Shown: positions 8,332 to 17,304, numbered from the stretch's first letter. The stretch: DNA of 64,000 nt from Hahellaceae bacterium (GCA_024234505.1 JACKOD010000002.1:558001-622000); one strand, 5' to 3'. Program-made: numbers and translations. The notes: generated from the sequence alone by a model not told the origin.

Positions 8332-10494
8332 ATGGATGTTTCCCTTCTTTTGGATGGTTTGAATGACGGTCAACGCCAGGCGGTGGCCGCAGAAAACGGA
8401 AATTTACTGGTGTTGGCGGGTGCAGGGAGTGGCAAAACCCGGGTGTTGGTGCATCGTATTGCCTGGTTGATGCAGGTGGAAAGAATTAATCCGGCGACGA
8501 TTATGGCAGTGACCTTTACCAACAAAGCGGCGCGTGAGATGCGAGGACGTATCGAGGCCTTGTTGGGCTTGCCCACCCGCGGAATGTGGTTTGGCACCTT
8601 TCATGGTCTGGCGCACCGTTTGTTACGCACGCACTGGCGTGACGCCGGGTTACCGGAGAACTTCCAGATTCTGGACTCGGACGATCAGCTACGTGTGATC
8701 AAGCGGGTCTTGAAAGATCTGGAGCTGGATGAAGCCAAATGGCCCGCGCGACAGGCGCAACACTATATTAATGCGCGCAAAGATGACGGACTACGGGCGG
8801 CACATATTGATGTCGGGTATGATCCCTACAGTAAGACGATGCAGCAAATCTACCTTCAGTATGAGCAGTTGTGTCAACGCTCCGGCATGGTGGATTTTGG
8901 TGAATTATTGCTCCGCTCTCATGAGCTTTGGCTCAAGAACCCTGCGCTGCTGGCCCATTATCAGGAACGTTTCCGGCACATTCTTGTCGATGAGTTTCAG
9001 GACACCAATACGGTACAGTACGCATGGTTGCGGGTGTTGTCGGGTGGCCGGGTACCTTTAACGGTAGTTGGAGACGATGATCAGTCTATTTATGGCTGGC
9101 GTGGAGCCAAAATAGAAAATATTCATCAGTTTCAGCGCGATTTTTCGAATGCACAGATGGTTCGGCTGGAGCGTAATTATCGATCCACCAAAACCATTCT
9201 CGATGCGGCCAATGCCTTGATCAGCCAGAATTCCGGACGCTTGGGCAAAGAGCTGTGGACCGAAGGCAACGAAGGTGAACCCATTGATCTGTATGCCGCC
9301 TTTAACGAGCAGGATGAAGCCAACTATATTGCTGATTCGATTCAGGAATGGGTGCGTAAAGGACAGCTTCGCCAAAACGTTGCCATTCTCTATCGCTCGA
9401 ACGCCCAATCGCGGGTATTGGAAGAAGCCCTGATTCGCCAGTCGATTCCGTATCGCGTCTATGGTGGGCAGCGTTTCTATGATCGCCTGGAAATACGCAA
9501 TGCACTGGCCTACTTGCGATTGGTGTTTTATCGCCATGATGATGCGGCACTTGAACGAATTATCAATGTACCCACGCGAGGTATCGGTAACAAAACCCTG
9601 AATGAATTGCGTGAATTTGCAACCCGCGAATCGCGCTCTTTATGGCAGTCGGCACAGCAGTTGATTGCTGATGGTCGGCTGAGTGGCCGGGCCGCGACAG
9701 CGGTACAGAAGTTTCTCGATTTGATCGAGAGTTTTGCCGAGGGCGCCGACGAGAGTGCGCTGCATACCCTGGTTGAGCGCGTGGTGAATGATTCGGGGTT
9801 ACTGGATTTTCACGGCAGCGAAAAAGGGGAGAAAGGGCAGTCTCGCGTTGAAAACCTTCAGGAACTGGTCAATGCAACCCGCGATTATGAAGCATCAGAA
9901 GAAAACCTCAGTCCGCTGGCCGACTTTCTTGCTCAGGCTGCGCTGGATGCCGGTGAAGCCCAGGCGGATGAGTCTCAGGACAGTGTGCAGTTAATGACCT
10001 TGCACGCCGCGAAAGGGTTGGAATTCCCGCTGGTATTTATGGCCGGCATGGAAGAAGGCCTGTTTCCTCATGCCATGTCGGCTGAAGAGCCGGGACGTAT
10101 CGAAGAGGAGCGTCGTTTGTGCTATGTAGGGATTACTCGGGCGATGGAAAAACTGGTGATGAGTTACGCCGAATCGCGTCGTCTGTACGGACAAGACAAA
10201 TACCATCCGCCATCCTCTTTTATCCGTGAAATTCCCGGCTCGCTGCTACGAGAGGTGCGCTTGCGTAATTCGGTGACCCGTCCGGTTTCCATGGGCAGTC
10301 AGTTCATGTCGCCAGCGCCGGTACAGGAAGGGGTCTCGTTACAATTGGGGCAGCGTGTGTATCACAGCATTTTTGGCGAAGGGGTGGTGACAAATTACGA
10401 AGGTCAGGGAGCCCATGCCCGTGTACAGGTAAATTTTGACAGCGAAGGACCTAAGTGGTTAGTACTATCTTACGCTAAACTTGAGCCTCGATAG
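8332..10494 (+). CDS. uvrD: DNA helicase II UvrD
   Basis: A 720-residue superfamily 1A helicase that unwinds DNA 3'-5' in nucleotide-excision and mismatch repair. All motifs are visible: the Q motif (LNDGQRQAV), Walker A GAGSGKT near residue 30, VDEFQDTN, GDDDQSIYGWRGA, LERNYRS, LMTLHAAKGLEF and YVGITRAMEKL. The C-terminus (YHSIFGEGVV ... LSYAKLEPR) is the small domain that contacts RNA polymerase in UvrD and PcrA, and separates it from Rep. Length is normal. The start is the ATG at 8332 with only a weak ribosome site. It appears to be transcribed alone. Confidence 0.96.
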   Translation: MDVSLLLDGLNDGQRQAVAAENGNLLVLAGAGSGKTRVLVHRIAWLMQVERINPATIMAVTFTNKAAREMRGRIEALLGLPTRGMWFGTFHGLAHRLLRTHWRDAGLPENFQILDSDDQLRVIKRVLKDLELDEAKWPARQAQHYINARKDDGLRAAHIDVGYDPYSKTMQQIYLQYEQLCQRSGMVDFGELLLRSHELWLKNPALLAHYQERFRHILVDEFQDTNTVQYAWLRVLSGGRVPLTVVGDDDQSIYGWRGAKIENIHQFQRDFSNAQMVRLERNYRSTKTILDAANALISQNSGRLGKELWTEGNEGEPIDLYAAFNEQDEANYIADSIQEWVRKGQLRQNVAILYRSNAQSRVLEEALIRQSIPYRVYGGQRFYDRLEIRNALAYLRLVFYRHDDAALERIINVPTRGIGNKTLNELREFATRESRSLWQSAQQLIADGRLSGRAATAVQKFLDLIESFAEGADESALHTLVERVVNDSGLLDFHGSEKGEKGQSRVENLQELVNATRDYEASEENLSPLADFLAQAALDAGEAQADESQDSVQLMTLHAAKGLEFPLVFMAGMEEGLFPHAMSAEEPGRIEEERRLCYVGITRAMEKLVMSYAESRRLYGQDKYHPPSSFIREIPGSLLREVRLRNSVTRPVSMGSQFMSPAPVQEGVSLQLGQRVYHSIFGEGVVTNYEGQGAHARVQVNFDSEGPKWLVLSYAKLEPR

Positions 10495-10589
10495 CCTCAC
10501 TGCGGGTGGAGTTCAGGGGGGGCCGCCCCACAAAGGCGGGTTTGGAAAACAAGAAAAATACATAAATATATGGACAACAAGGAGCCAAA

Positions 10590-11699
10590 ATGAAACGACG
10601 TGGACTAATTGCGCTGGTGGGCGCAAGTGTATTGGGATGGGGATTGGCAGGATGTTCGCCAAGTGATTGCGGCCCCACAGCGCAAACGGGTACGGCCGCT
10701 GTGGCGCCGGAAAAGCCCATTCACTGGAAGCTGGTCACTTCTTGGCCGAAGAATTTCCCGGGTTTAGGCGAAGCGCCCGAGAAGTTTGCCAATGAAGTTA
10801 AGCGCATGAGTAATGGCAGGCTGCAAATTAAAGTGTACGGTGCGGGAGAACTGGTTCCTGCGTTGGAAGTTTTCGATGCAGTTTCACAGGGTACGGCAGA
10901 AGTCGGTCACAGTGGTGCCTATTACTGGAAAGGTAAAATGCCGGCGGCCCAGTTTTTTTCCAGCGTTCCCTTCGGGATGAATGCTCAGGAGCTGAACGGA
11001 TGGCTGCATTATGGCGGGGGGATGGAATTATGGCGCGAACTGTATGCACCCTTTGGCGTGATTCCGTTTGCAGGAGGCAATACCGGCGTGCAAATGGGCG
11101 GTTGGTTTAATAAAGAAATCAACTCGCTGGAAGATTTGCAAGGATTGAAAATGCGGATGCCGGGATTAGGCGGAGAAGTACTCAAGCGTGCCGGAGGAAC
11201 CCCGGTAACCTTGCCGGGCGGAGAAATATTCACCTCATTGCAGACCGGTACTATCGATGCCACCGAATGGGTCGGCCCGTACAATGATCTGGCGTTTGGT
11301 CTGCATAAAGCGGCCAAGTTCTACTACTACCCTGGCTGGCATGAGCCCGGTACGGCGCTGGAATTGACGGTGAATAAAAAGGCGTTCGACGCACTCCCTG
11401 CCGATTTGCAGGCGATTGTAGAAAATGCGGCGCAAATGGCGAATCAGGATATGCTGGATGAATATACGGCGCGCAATAATGCCGCGCTGGTTGAGCTGGT
11501 GGAAAAGCATGGCGTGCAGCTGCGTAAATTCCCGGATTCCGTGCTGGCGCGATTAAAAGCGCTTTCCGAGCAGACACTGGCAGAAGTGGCAGCCAACGAT
11601 CCGGCGAGTAAAAAGGTGTATGAGTCGTTCAGTGCGTTTCAGCGCAAAGTGGCGGCCTATCATGAAATTTCGGAAAAGGCCTATATAAACGCCCGCTAA
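10590..11699 (+). CDS. dctP: TRAP transporter substrate-binding protein (DctP/TakP type), lipoprotein
   Basis: A 369-residue periplasmic binding protein of the DctP family. The N-terminus MKRRGLIALVGASVLGWGLAGC ends in a lipobox (LAGC), so it is probably anchored to the membrane by a lipid, which is less common than free TRAP binding proteins. The mature part (TSWPKNFPGLGEAPEKFANEV, then VSQGTAEVGHSGAYYW and GTIDATEWVGPYND) resembles the subgroup binding alpha-keto acids or lactate. The conserved arginine for the carboxylate would be the one in LKMRMPG. Its likely membrane partners DctQM lie 2.3 kb away on the other strand, which is unusual because these genes normally form one operon. Confidence 0.85.
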   Translation: MKRRGLIALVGASVLGWGLAGCSPSDCGPTAQTGTAAVAPEKPIHWKLVTSWPKNFPGLGEAPEKFANEVKRMSNGRLQIKVYGAGELVPALEVFDAVSQGTAEVGHSGAYYWKGKMPAAQFFSSVPFGMNAQELNGWLHYGGGMELWRELYAPFGVIPFAGGNTGVQMGGWFNKEINSLEDLQGLKMRMPGLGGEVLKRAGGTPVTLPGGEIFTSLQTGTIDATEWVGPYNDLAFGLHKAAKFYYYPGWHEPGTALELTVNKKAFDALPADLQAIVENAAQMANQDMLDEYTARNNAALVELVEKHGVQLRKFPDSVLARLKALSEQTLAEVAANDPASKKVYESFSAFQRKVAAYHEISEKAYINAR

Positions 11700-11782
11700 T
11701 CGTATGAGCAGGATAAATAAACAGGGTTGAAATAATACAGAATCGTCGTAACACAGGAAAGAAGTAACACAGGGAGGTGTTT

Positions 11783-12343
11783 GTGCCACGCATTTTAAGA
11801 TTACCCCGTAATAACATGGACCATAAAGATTTAAAAAGTTCAGGCTTTTGGGTAGGGCAGCTGTTTATGCTGGCCGGTACGGTGCTGGGGGTTTATATGG
11901 CGGCACAGGCCGGACTCTATCAGGCGCTTCAGTATGACGCGATCATTGACATGCAGAATAACTACTATCTGCGTCTTTCGCTGCATGATGAATTGCACGA
12001 CAACGTGCAGACCTTGAGGAGCTATACCGAACAGTTGGCGCATCCGGGAGGGACGGATCTGCGTCAACTCCATCCGGAATTAGGATTAATGGTATGGGAA
12101 TCGATGAAATTCTCTGCCGTCACTCTGGAAACGCCTTCGCAGTTTCTGTCGGAGTCACAGCGTTTTTATCAGCAAGTCGCCGATCTTGTCAGTCGGGTGG
12201 AGTCGCGGGTGATAGGTGCCAGCTTTGCGATCAAGCGCATTAACGAATTGTGCGACGTCATGGAGCAAAAAACACTGCCAGCACTGGAAGAAAGCTATCA
12301 AGCTTTACGAGCCGATCTGGAACAGCGTGGGGCGGGTCTATAG
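11783..12343 (+). CDS. Hypothetical protein with one membrane helix and coiled coil
   Basis: A protein of about 186 residues that I do not recognise. It has a short basic N-terminus, one membrane helix (about residues 24-45: GQLFMLAGTVLGVYMAAQAG) and a long helical region predicted to form coiled coils outside or inside the membrane. I place the start at the GTG at 11783 because AGGGAGG lies 5 bp before it; the GTG at 11777 overlaps that site. It follows dctP by 83 bp on the same strand and may be co-transcribed. It converges on the 12367 gene with a 23 bp gap. Confidence 0.6.
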   Translation: MPRILRLPRNNMDHKDLKSSGFWVGQLFMLAGTVLGVYMAAQAGLYQALQYDAIIDMQNNYYLRLSLHDELHDNVQTLRSYTEQLAHPGGTDLRQLHPELGLMVWESMKFSAVTLETPSQFLSESQRFYQQVADLVSRVESRVIGASFAIKRINELCDVMEQKTLPALEESYQALRADLEQRGAGL

Positions 12344-12366
12344 CCGCGAGGGCGAACGGGACTTGA

Positions 12367-12786
12367 TTAGTTGCCTGGTTTGTCATCCGGATCGTTTTGT
12401 AACAGCCCCAACAGCTTGTTGAGCTCATCTTTGCACGCTTCCAATTCGTCCAGTAGTGAGCCGCAGGCGTGGGTCATTTCTATCTGTTCACCTGGCGAGT
12501 GGTTTTCGTTGTCACTTATCCGTGGTTGGTGAGTGCTGACTTTGGTGCTCACCAGCTCGCGGTGCAGTTGCAGTGTAATTGATAGCTGACGGAAGTGCTG
12601 AACCAGATTGTCGTGGCTGAGCGACATGGATTCCTGGCGGGTATCAATGGCGGGCGCGAATGTCGCGGGTGGCGCGTCAGAATTCAGGTTAAATTTACGC
12701 TGCTGGTCTTGTATAAAATCGCCCAGCTTGTGGTCGATTTTACAAATATGATTAATCAGCCAATTGGTGAGATACGACAAGATCAC
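12367..12786 (-). CDS. Hypothetical protein following bacteriohemerythrin
   Basis: A 139-residue helical protein without recognised domains. The N-terminus (LTNWLINHICKIDHKLGDFI) looks amphipathic, and the C-terminal half is acidic with a coiled-coil-like segment (LLDELEACKDELNKLLGLL). The start is a GTG three bases after the stop of the hemerythrin gene, which argues for translational coupling and a shared task. No metal-binding motif is visible. Confidence 0.55.
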   Translation of the reverse strand: MILSYLTNWLINHICKIDHKLGDFIQDQQRKFNLNSDAPPATFAPAIDTRQESMSLSHDNLVQHFRQLSITLQLHRELVSTKVSTHQPRISDNENHSPGEQIEMTHACGSLLDELEACKDELNKLLGLLQNDPDDKPGN

Positions 12787-12789
12787 TGC

Positions 12790-13104
12790 TCAATCAGTCG
12801 TGGTGATCTGATCAATGTCCGAAAGTACGCTTTTGATCTCTTGTTCAAACTGGCGATGCTGACGAATATGCGCCTGATAGCCGGCTTCATCATACTGAAA
12901 ACGCACCATCAGGCGCTCTTCGGTGGCGAAGTGATAGATAGTGTAATCAACCAGCTCTCTGAAAAGTGCTTGCGCTTTCACGAGATCAAAGCGACTGGCC
13001 AGCAGCTCATCAAGTTCATTGATCAGCCGAACCAGCACTTTGTGCTGCTCATCCAGTTCGGGTACACCAACACTGTATTGTGGTTTCCACTCAAAAATTG
13101 CCAT
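12790..13104 (-). CDS. Bacteriohemerythrin
   Basis: A 104-residue single-domain hemerythrin that binds O2 at a di-iron centre. The ligand pattern is present: H near residue 21 in LDEQHKVL, the HxxxE in YHFATEE, and HxxxxH in YQAHIRQHRQFE, plus the aspartate close to the C-terminus (LSDID). Start at the ATG at 13104 gives the usual MAIFEWKPQYSVGV opening, and an AGGAG lies 8 bp upstream; the longer frame adds only eight residues. It is coupled to the next gene downstream. A role in oxygen storage, sensing or supply to oxygenases is possible. Confidence 0.92.
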   Translation of the reverse strand: MAIFEWKPQYSVGVPELDEQHKVLVRLINELDELLASRFDLVKAQALFRELVDYTIYHFATEERLMVRFQYDEAGYQAHIRQHRQFEQEIKSVLSDIDQITTTD

Positions 13105-13237
13105 TTTCCCAACTCCTGCCACGTACATTAATCATAGCAGTTCGGATTCCTCGTTACTTGAGTTATAGCAATATCGTATTTTTAAGCGGGAAGCCGGGGG
13201 GCGTTGAGGTTTGCCGCGATCACGTTGTGGTGACAAC

Positions 13238-13434
13238 CTAAGTACCGGAACAAAAAGAATCCAAGGTTGGTTAACGTGACACCTTAAATTCGGTGGCACC
13301 TCTGTAGGCGTGGCGTCCTCGCCGCGCTGGCCGAAACCACCTGAATCAAACCCTGCACCCCCCCAAGCGCCCCGAGGACAGGCATGGGGTATCATACTTA
13401 GCGTGTTACCGGAACAATACTGTGAGGTACTTAG
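13238..13434. mobile_element. Degenerate MITE-like element with an inserted palindromic repeat block
   Basis: The left end CTAAGTACCGGAACAA plus AAAGAATCC matches the left end of the clear MITE at 57117, and the right end GGTACTTAG is the inverse of the first nine bases. Between them are two blocks also found at 43005-43078: GTAGGCGTGGCGTCCTCGCC (13303 on) and AAGCGCCCCGAGGAC (13362 on). This copy is longer (197 bp against 104 bp) and its right end has decayed. Its outermost bases supply the stop codon of the thioesterase gene. Confidence 0.6.
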
Positions 13435-13829
13435 TCTCTGGCCGGAACCTTGCGGATACATCCGTTTTCGTCGATGGCGACAAAAACAAAGGTTGCTTCG
13501 GTCACCTTTCTGGGTTGATTTTCCAGCGGGTCTTGGGTCCAGACCTCCATTTGGATTTTCATGGAACTGCGTCCGATATCCAGCAATCGGGAATAACATT
13601 TTACCTGTGATCCCACACGCACCGGGGACAGAAACTCCATGCCCTGAATCGCAACGGTTGCGGTCCGGCCTTTGGATATGCGGGCGGCGGTGGTCGCAGC
13701 GGCTATGTCCATTTGGCTGACGAGCCAGCCCGCGTAGATATCGCCTTCAGCGTTGGTATCTTTGGGCATGGCGATAATTTGCAATGCCAGTTCACCGTTT
13801 GGTGCTGGATGGGTTTCCGTGAACTTCAT
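13431..13829 (-). CDS. yciA: YciA-like acyl-CoA thioesterase
   Basis: A 132-residue hot-dog thioesterase that hydrolyses acyl-CoA. The YciA pattern is clear: NAEGDIYAGWLVSQMDIAAA near residues 26-45, with the catalytic aspartate in EGDIYAGW, then MEFLSPVRVGSQVKCYSRLL. Two positions differ from the commonest form (NANGDIFGGW), which is within family range. The stop codon TAA is made from the terminal bases of the MITE-like element that abuts it, so the original C-terminus may have been a little different. It is separated from the TRAP genes by about 140 bp. Confidence 0.88.
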   Translation of the reverse strand: MKFTETHPAPNGELALQIIAMPKDTNAEGDIYAGWLVSQMDIAAATTAARISKGRTATVAIQGMEFLSPVRVGSQVKCYSRLLDIGRSSMKIQMEVWTQDPLENQPRKVTEATFVFVAIDENGCIRKVPARD

Positions 13830-13968
13830 GAATCTCTCGTTATTATCTTTATTGTGTTTTGTTGATAGTGCCCGCCACTCGTGATGAGAGCACGAATGGC
13901 GTTAATACGAGCAGTATACCTTTTCTGTGAGCGGTATAAAGCGGCGGCGAGAGCTATACAAGTGATTG

Positions 13969-15345
13969 CTAGCCATAGACTTGCTCGGGCAACCAGGTGG
14001 CTAGCTCGGGCCACCAGGCCAGCAATCCCAACAAACAGAGCTGAATGGCGATAAATGGCACTACGCCGCGATAAATTTGCCGCGTGGTCACACTGGCAGG
14101 GGCAACACCGCGCAAATAAAAAAGTGAAAACCCGAAAGGAGGTGTCAGGAACGAAGTTTGCAGGTTGACTGCAATCATAATCCCCAGCCAGACCGGGTCA
14201 ATGCCCATGGCAAGCAAGACCGGGCCAACGATGGGGACGACTACGAAGGTGATTTCAATGAAATCCAGAATAAATCCGAGCAGGAAAATCACCAGCATGA
14301 CCAGCAACATGGCGGTTGTGGCCCCCCCGGGAAGTTGATCGAACAGATGCTGGATAAGCTCATCTCCGCCGTAGCCCCTGAATACGAGCGAAAACAGGGT
14401 TGCCCCTATCAGGATCATGAACACCATACAGGTCACTTTGGTTGTGCGTTGACAGACATCCCTCAACACGCCTAAAGATAGCTGTCGGCGACTCATCGCG
14501 AGGAGCAGCGCACCGAATGCCCCGACACCGGCGGCTTCTGTCGGCGTTGCAATGCCACCGAGAATGGAACCCAGCACGGTAATGATCAGAATTAAAGGCG
14601 GGAGCAGGTCATGCCAAAGCGCAAGACCTTGGCGTGCCGGATTCCGGGCGTCATCGGCATGTGGCGGAATCAGGTCGGGTCGAAGTCGGGCGACCACCAG
14701 AATATAGAGCATGTAGAGCGCCACCAGCACCAGACCGGGAATCAGGGCACCCACGAACAAATCGCCTACCGAAACCGTATCCGGACTATAGTTCCCCAGA
14801 CTTCGCTGGGCTTGCTGATAGGCGCTGGACAAGACATCGCCCAAAAGAACCAGCGCAATCGAAGGCGGAATGATTTGCCCCAGAGTGCCGGTGGCACAAA
14901 TCGTGCCGGTAGCAATACTGGGTGAATAGCCACGCCGGAGCATGGTCGGAAGTGAGATCAGGCCCATCGTAACCACGGTGGCACCGACAATGCCGGTGCT
15001 CGCTGCCAGCAACATGCCGACCATCGCTACCGAAATACCGAGCCCCCCGCGAATCCCCTTAAACAATTCAGCCATACTTTCCAGCAGGCTTTCAGCCAGA
15101 CGTGATTGTTGAAGAACGCAGCCCATAAACACGAATAAGGGGACGGCAATCAGGGTTTGATTGGTCATCAGTCCATACAGCCGACTCGGTGAGGCAGAAA
15201 GAAACGACGCATCAAACACGCCCGTCATTATCCCCACTCCGGCAAAGGTAAGCGCCGTACCGGCCAGACTGAATGCCACAGGGTAGCCCGCCAATAGAAC
15301 AAGACAGGCAACGGCAAACATGATGAGCGGAATATATTGAATCAT
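13969..15345 (-). CDS. dctM: TRAP transporter large permease DctM
   Basis: A membrane protein of 458 residues with about 12 helices, the sodium-driven transport subunit of a TRAP system. Family segments are visible: GYPVAFSLAG near the N-terminus, PLFVFMG, AASTGIVGATVVTMG, GTLGQIIPPSIALV and ATPTEAAGVGAFGALL. The frame extends upstream into dctQ, but the ATG at 15345 has AGGA eight bases before it and gives the standard opening. It lies one base after the dctQ stop, so the two are coupled. The substrate-binding protein is presumably the DctP at 10590. Confidence 0.93.
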   Translation of the reverse strand: MIQYIPLIMFAVACLVLLAGYPVAFSLAGTALTFAGVGIMTGVFDASFLSASPSRLYGLMTNQTLIAVPLFVFMGCVLQQSRLAESLLESMAELFKGIRGGLGISVAMVGMLLAASTGIVGATVVTMGLISLPTMLRRGYSPSIATGTICATGTLGQIIPPSIALVLLGDVLSSAYQQAQRSLGNYSPDTVSVGDLFVGALIPGLVLVALYMLYILVVARLRPDLIPPHADDARNPARQGLALWHDLLPPLILIITVLGSILGGIATPTEAAGVGAFGALLLAMSRRQLSLGVLRDVCQRTTKVTCMVFMILIGATLFSLVFRGYGGDELIQHLFDQLPGGATTAMLLVMLVIFLLGFILDFIEITFVVVPIVGPVLLAMGIDPVWLGIMIAVNLQTSFLTPPFGFSLFYLRGVAPASVTTRQIYRGVVPFIAIQLCLLGLLAWWPELATWLPEQVYG

Positions 15346-15346
15346 A

Positions 15347-15943
15347 TCAGGCGTCCTTGTGAGCACCGGGGGTGTGTGCTGGTGCTGCTTGTACCAGATG
15401 AGTCGCCGTGCCTGAGAGAATGAGCAGATTGCGAAGGAGTTCTGCCATGGCCTGAATGAACAGTAAGCCAACCATCACGGGAATAAGAGACTTCAGCAGG
15501 TAGACCAAGGGAATGCCGGAGGCCTCCTGAGAGACCTCGTGAATACGCCAGGCACTCAGCACATAGTTCCAGCTCGCAAAGGCGATAAAAAGAATCGTGG
15601 GCAACAACAATAATAAGGTACCAATTAAATTGACTGCCGCTTGTTGTTTTGGCGAAAAACGCTGGTAAAAGATATCCACCCGAACATGATCATTACTTTT
15701 CAGGGTATAGGCGCTGGCTAGCATGAAGATGATCGCGTGCAAATACATTACGCCCTCCTGCACCGCCACCAGACTGACATTAAAGGCATAGCGCAGTAGG
15801 ACCACCAGACACATCAAAATCACCATCGCGAGGTTTAGCCACGCGATAGCTCCTCCGGTTCGTTCGGTAAAAAGGTCAATCCTTTGTAATATGTGTATCG
15901 ATCCACGGGGCGACCGGGTGGAGGTTGTTGAGGTCTTAGGCAT
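15347..15943 (-). CDS. dctQ: TRAP transporter small permease DctQ
   Basis: A 198-residue membrane protein with four helices (about 30-55, 65-85, 105-130, 150-175), typical of DctQ. The segments FNVSLVAVQEGVMYLHAIIFMLASAYTL and NDHVRVDIFY are characteristic. It forms the small membrane subunit that docks the binding protein. The N-terminal 20 residues are hydrophilic. It is first in the dctQM operon; the divergent gap to pstS must hold its promoter. Confidence 0.92.
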   Translation of the reverse strand: MPKTSTTSTRSPRGSIHILQRIDLFTERTGGAIAWLNLAMVILMCLVVLLRYAFNVSLVAVQEGVMYLHAIIFMLASAYTLKSNDHVRVDIFYQRFSPKQQAAVNLIGTLLLLLPTILFIAFASWNYVLSAWRIHEVSQEASGIPLVYLLKSLIPVMVGLLFIQAMAELLRNLLILSGTATHLVQAAPAHTPGAHKDA

Positions 15944-16100
15944 AGGCTTGCGGGTATCTTCGGGTGAGAAACGTGCGAAAAATGAAGTCGGGATTGTACC
16001 TATCCTGATAGAGAGAGAAAAGAAAAGGTGCCGAGAGAAACGGAAACATCCGCGTCTGCCGCATTAAATCCAAAAAGGTCGTTTGATTCGAAATCGAACG

Positions 16101-16134
16101 CTGTCATATTACTGTCATCCTTTCTCTCTATAGT
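16101..16134 (+). promoter_or_regulatory. Pho box and -10 of pstS
   Basis: CTGTCATATTACTGTCAT at 16101-16118 fits the PhoB consensus (two CTGTCAT repeats separated by four bases) at every conserved position. TATAGT at 16129-16134 lies ten bases downstream, the spacing expected when PhoB replaces the -35 element. This predicts strong induction of pstS by phosphate limitation. Confidence 0.92.
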
Positions 16135-16204
16135 CACTACCAAGAGAGTGACGTACAGGTCATCGCTTTAGAAGTCTTTAACCTTGTTTGACTAGGAGAT
16201 TACG

Positions 16205-17182
16205 ATGAAGTTCAAAAAACTTTTTGCAACGCTGACAGTGGCTGCCGCTGTTGCCGGTACCCAGTTTGCTACGGCGGGTCAGGTTGATGAGAAACTGGCG
16301 ACCTATGTTAAGGCAAGTGGTGTGTCCGGAAACCTGTCCAGCGTGGGCTCAGATACTTTGGCTAACCTGATGACACTTTGGGCAGAAGATTACAAGCGTA
16401 ACTACCCCAACGTAAACATCCAGATTCAGGCCGCAGGTTCTTCCACTGCACCCCCTGCGTTGACTGAAGGTACTTCAAATGTTGGCCCCATGAGCCGCAA
16501 AATGAAGGACAAAGAATTAGCCGCTTTTGAAAAGAAATATGGCTACAAGCCAACCGCCATTCCTGTTGCGATCGACGCTCTCGCGGTATTTGCGAACAAG
16601 GATAACCCGATCAAAGGTTTGACCATCGCACAAGTCGACGCCATTTTCTCTGCAACCCGCAAGTGTGGTTACAGCGAAGAGATCACCAAGTGGAGCCAAT
16701 TAGGTGTTTCCGGTTCATTGGCTGCACAGAATATCCAGCTGTTTGGTCGTAACTCGGTTTCTGGTACCTACGGCTACTTCAAAGATCACGCGCTCTGTAA
16801 AGGTGACTACAAGAGCAATGTGAACGAACAGCCTGGTTCAGCGTCTGTAGTACAGGGTGTCTCTGAATCTGTAAACGGTATCGGTTACTCTGGTATCGGT
16901 TACAAAACAGCAAGCGTTCGTGCGGTACCTTTGGCGAAGAAAGACGGGGATGCCTTTATCGAAGCAACACCGGAAAATGCCGTAGCCGGTACTTACCCGC
17001 TGTCTCGTTTCCTGTGGATTTACGTCAACAAAGCACCTAACAAAGCACTTGCTCCTATTGAAGCCGAGTTTGTTAAGTTGGTACTGTCCAAGCAGGGCCA
17101 GGAAATCGTAGTGAAAGACGGCTACGTTCCACTGCCAGCATCGGTTGCTGATAAAAGCCTGACGGCACTGGGTCTGAAATAA
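16205..17182 (+). CDS. pstS: Phosphate ABC transporter substrate-binding protein PstS
   Basis: A 325-residue periplasmic phosphate-binding protein. A signal peptide (about residues 1-24, cut after TQFATA) is followed by the phosphate-binding loops: VGSDTL, AAGSSTAPPAL, NVGPMSRKM and GRNSVSGTYGYFKD. It captures phosphate for the PstCAB channel. AGGAG precedes the ATG by six bases, a strong ribosome site. A Pho box lies 87 bp upstream and a strong terminator lies downstream, so pstS can be made in excess of the other subunits. Confidence 0.97.
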   Translation: MKFKKLFATLTVAAAVAGTQFATAGQVDEKLATYVKASGVSGNLSSVGSDTLANLMTLWAEDYKRNYPNVNIQIQAAGSSTAPPALTEGTSNVGPMSRKMKDKELAAFEKKYGYKPTAIPVAIDALAVFANKDNPIKGLTIAQVDAIFSATRKCGYSEEITKWSQLGVSGSLAAQNIQLFGRNSVSGTYGYFKDHALCKGDYKSNVNEQPGSASVVQGVSESVNGIGYSGIGYKTASVRAVPLAKKDGDAFIEATPENAVAGTYPLSRFLWIYVNKAPNKALAPIEAEFVKLVLSKQGQEIVVKDGYVPLPASVADKSLTALGLK

Positions 17183-17205
17183 TAAGCCCCTTTGCAGGTT
17201 TTCCT

Positions 17206-17229
17206 GGGCGCCTTAGGGCGCCCTTTTTA
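17206..17229 (+). terminator. Rho-independent terminator after pstS
   Basis: Perfect seven-base stem GGGCGCC/GGCGCCC with a TTAG loop, followed by TTTTT. It sits 23 bp after the pstS stop. Partial read-through would give more PstS than membrane subunits. Confidence 0.9.
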
Positions 17230-17286
17230 TTTGTTGCGTATTGTTGGAATATACCTAGCCGAACATAATAAGGAAATGTGACAACG

Positions 17287-17304
17287 CTGTAATATAAGTG
17301 TCAC
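17287..17304 (+). promoter_or_regulatory. Second Pho box, upstream of pstC
   Basis: CTGTAATATAAGTGTCAC differs from the PhoB consensus at two of the conserved positions and lies 52 bp before the pstC ATG and after the pstS terminator. It suggests that pstC-pstA-pstB-phoU has its own PhoB-dependent promoter. Confidence 0.7.

Noticed and set aside
13132..13599. Minus-strand ORF of 155 residues across the repeat block
   Set aside because: It runs through the MITE-like element and into the thioesterase gene in another frame; composition is repeat-driven.
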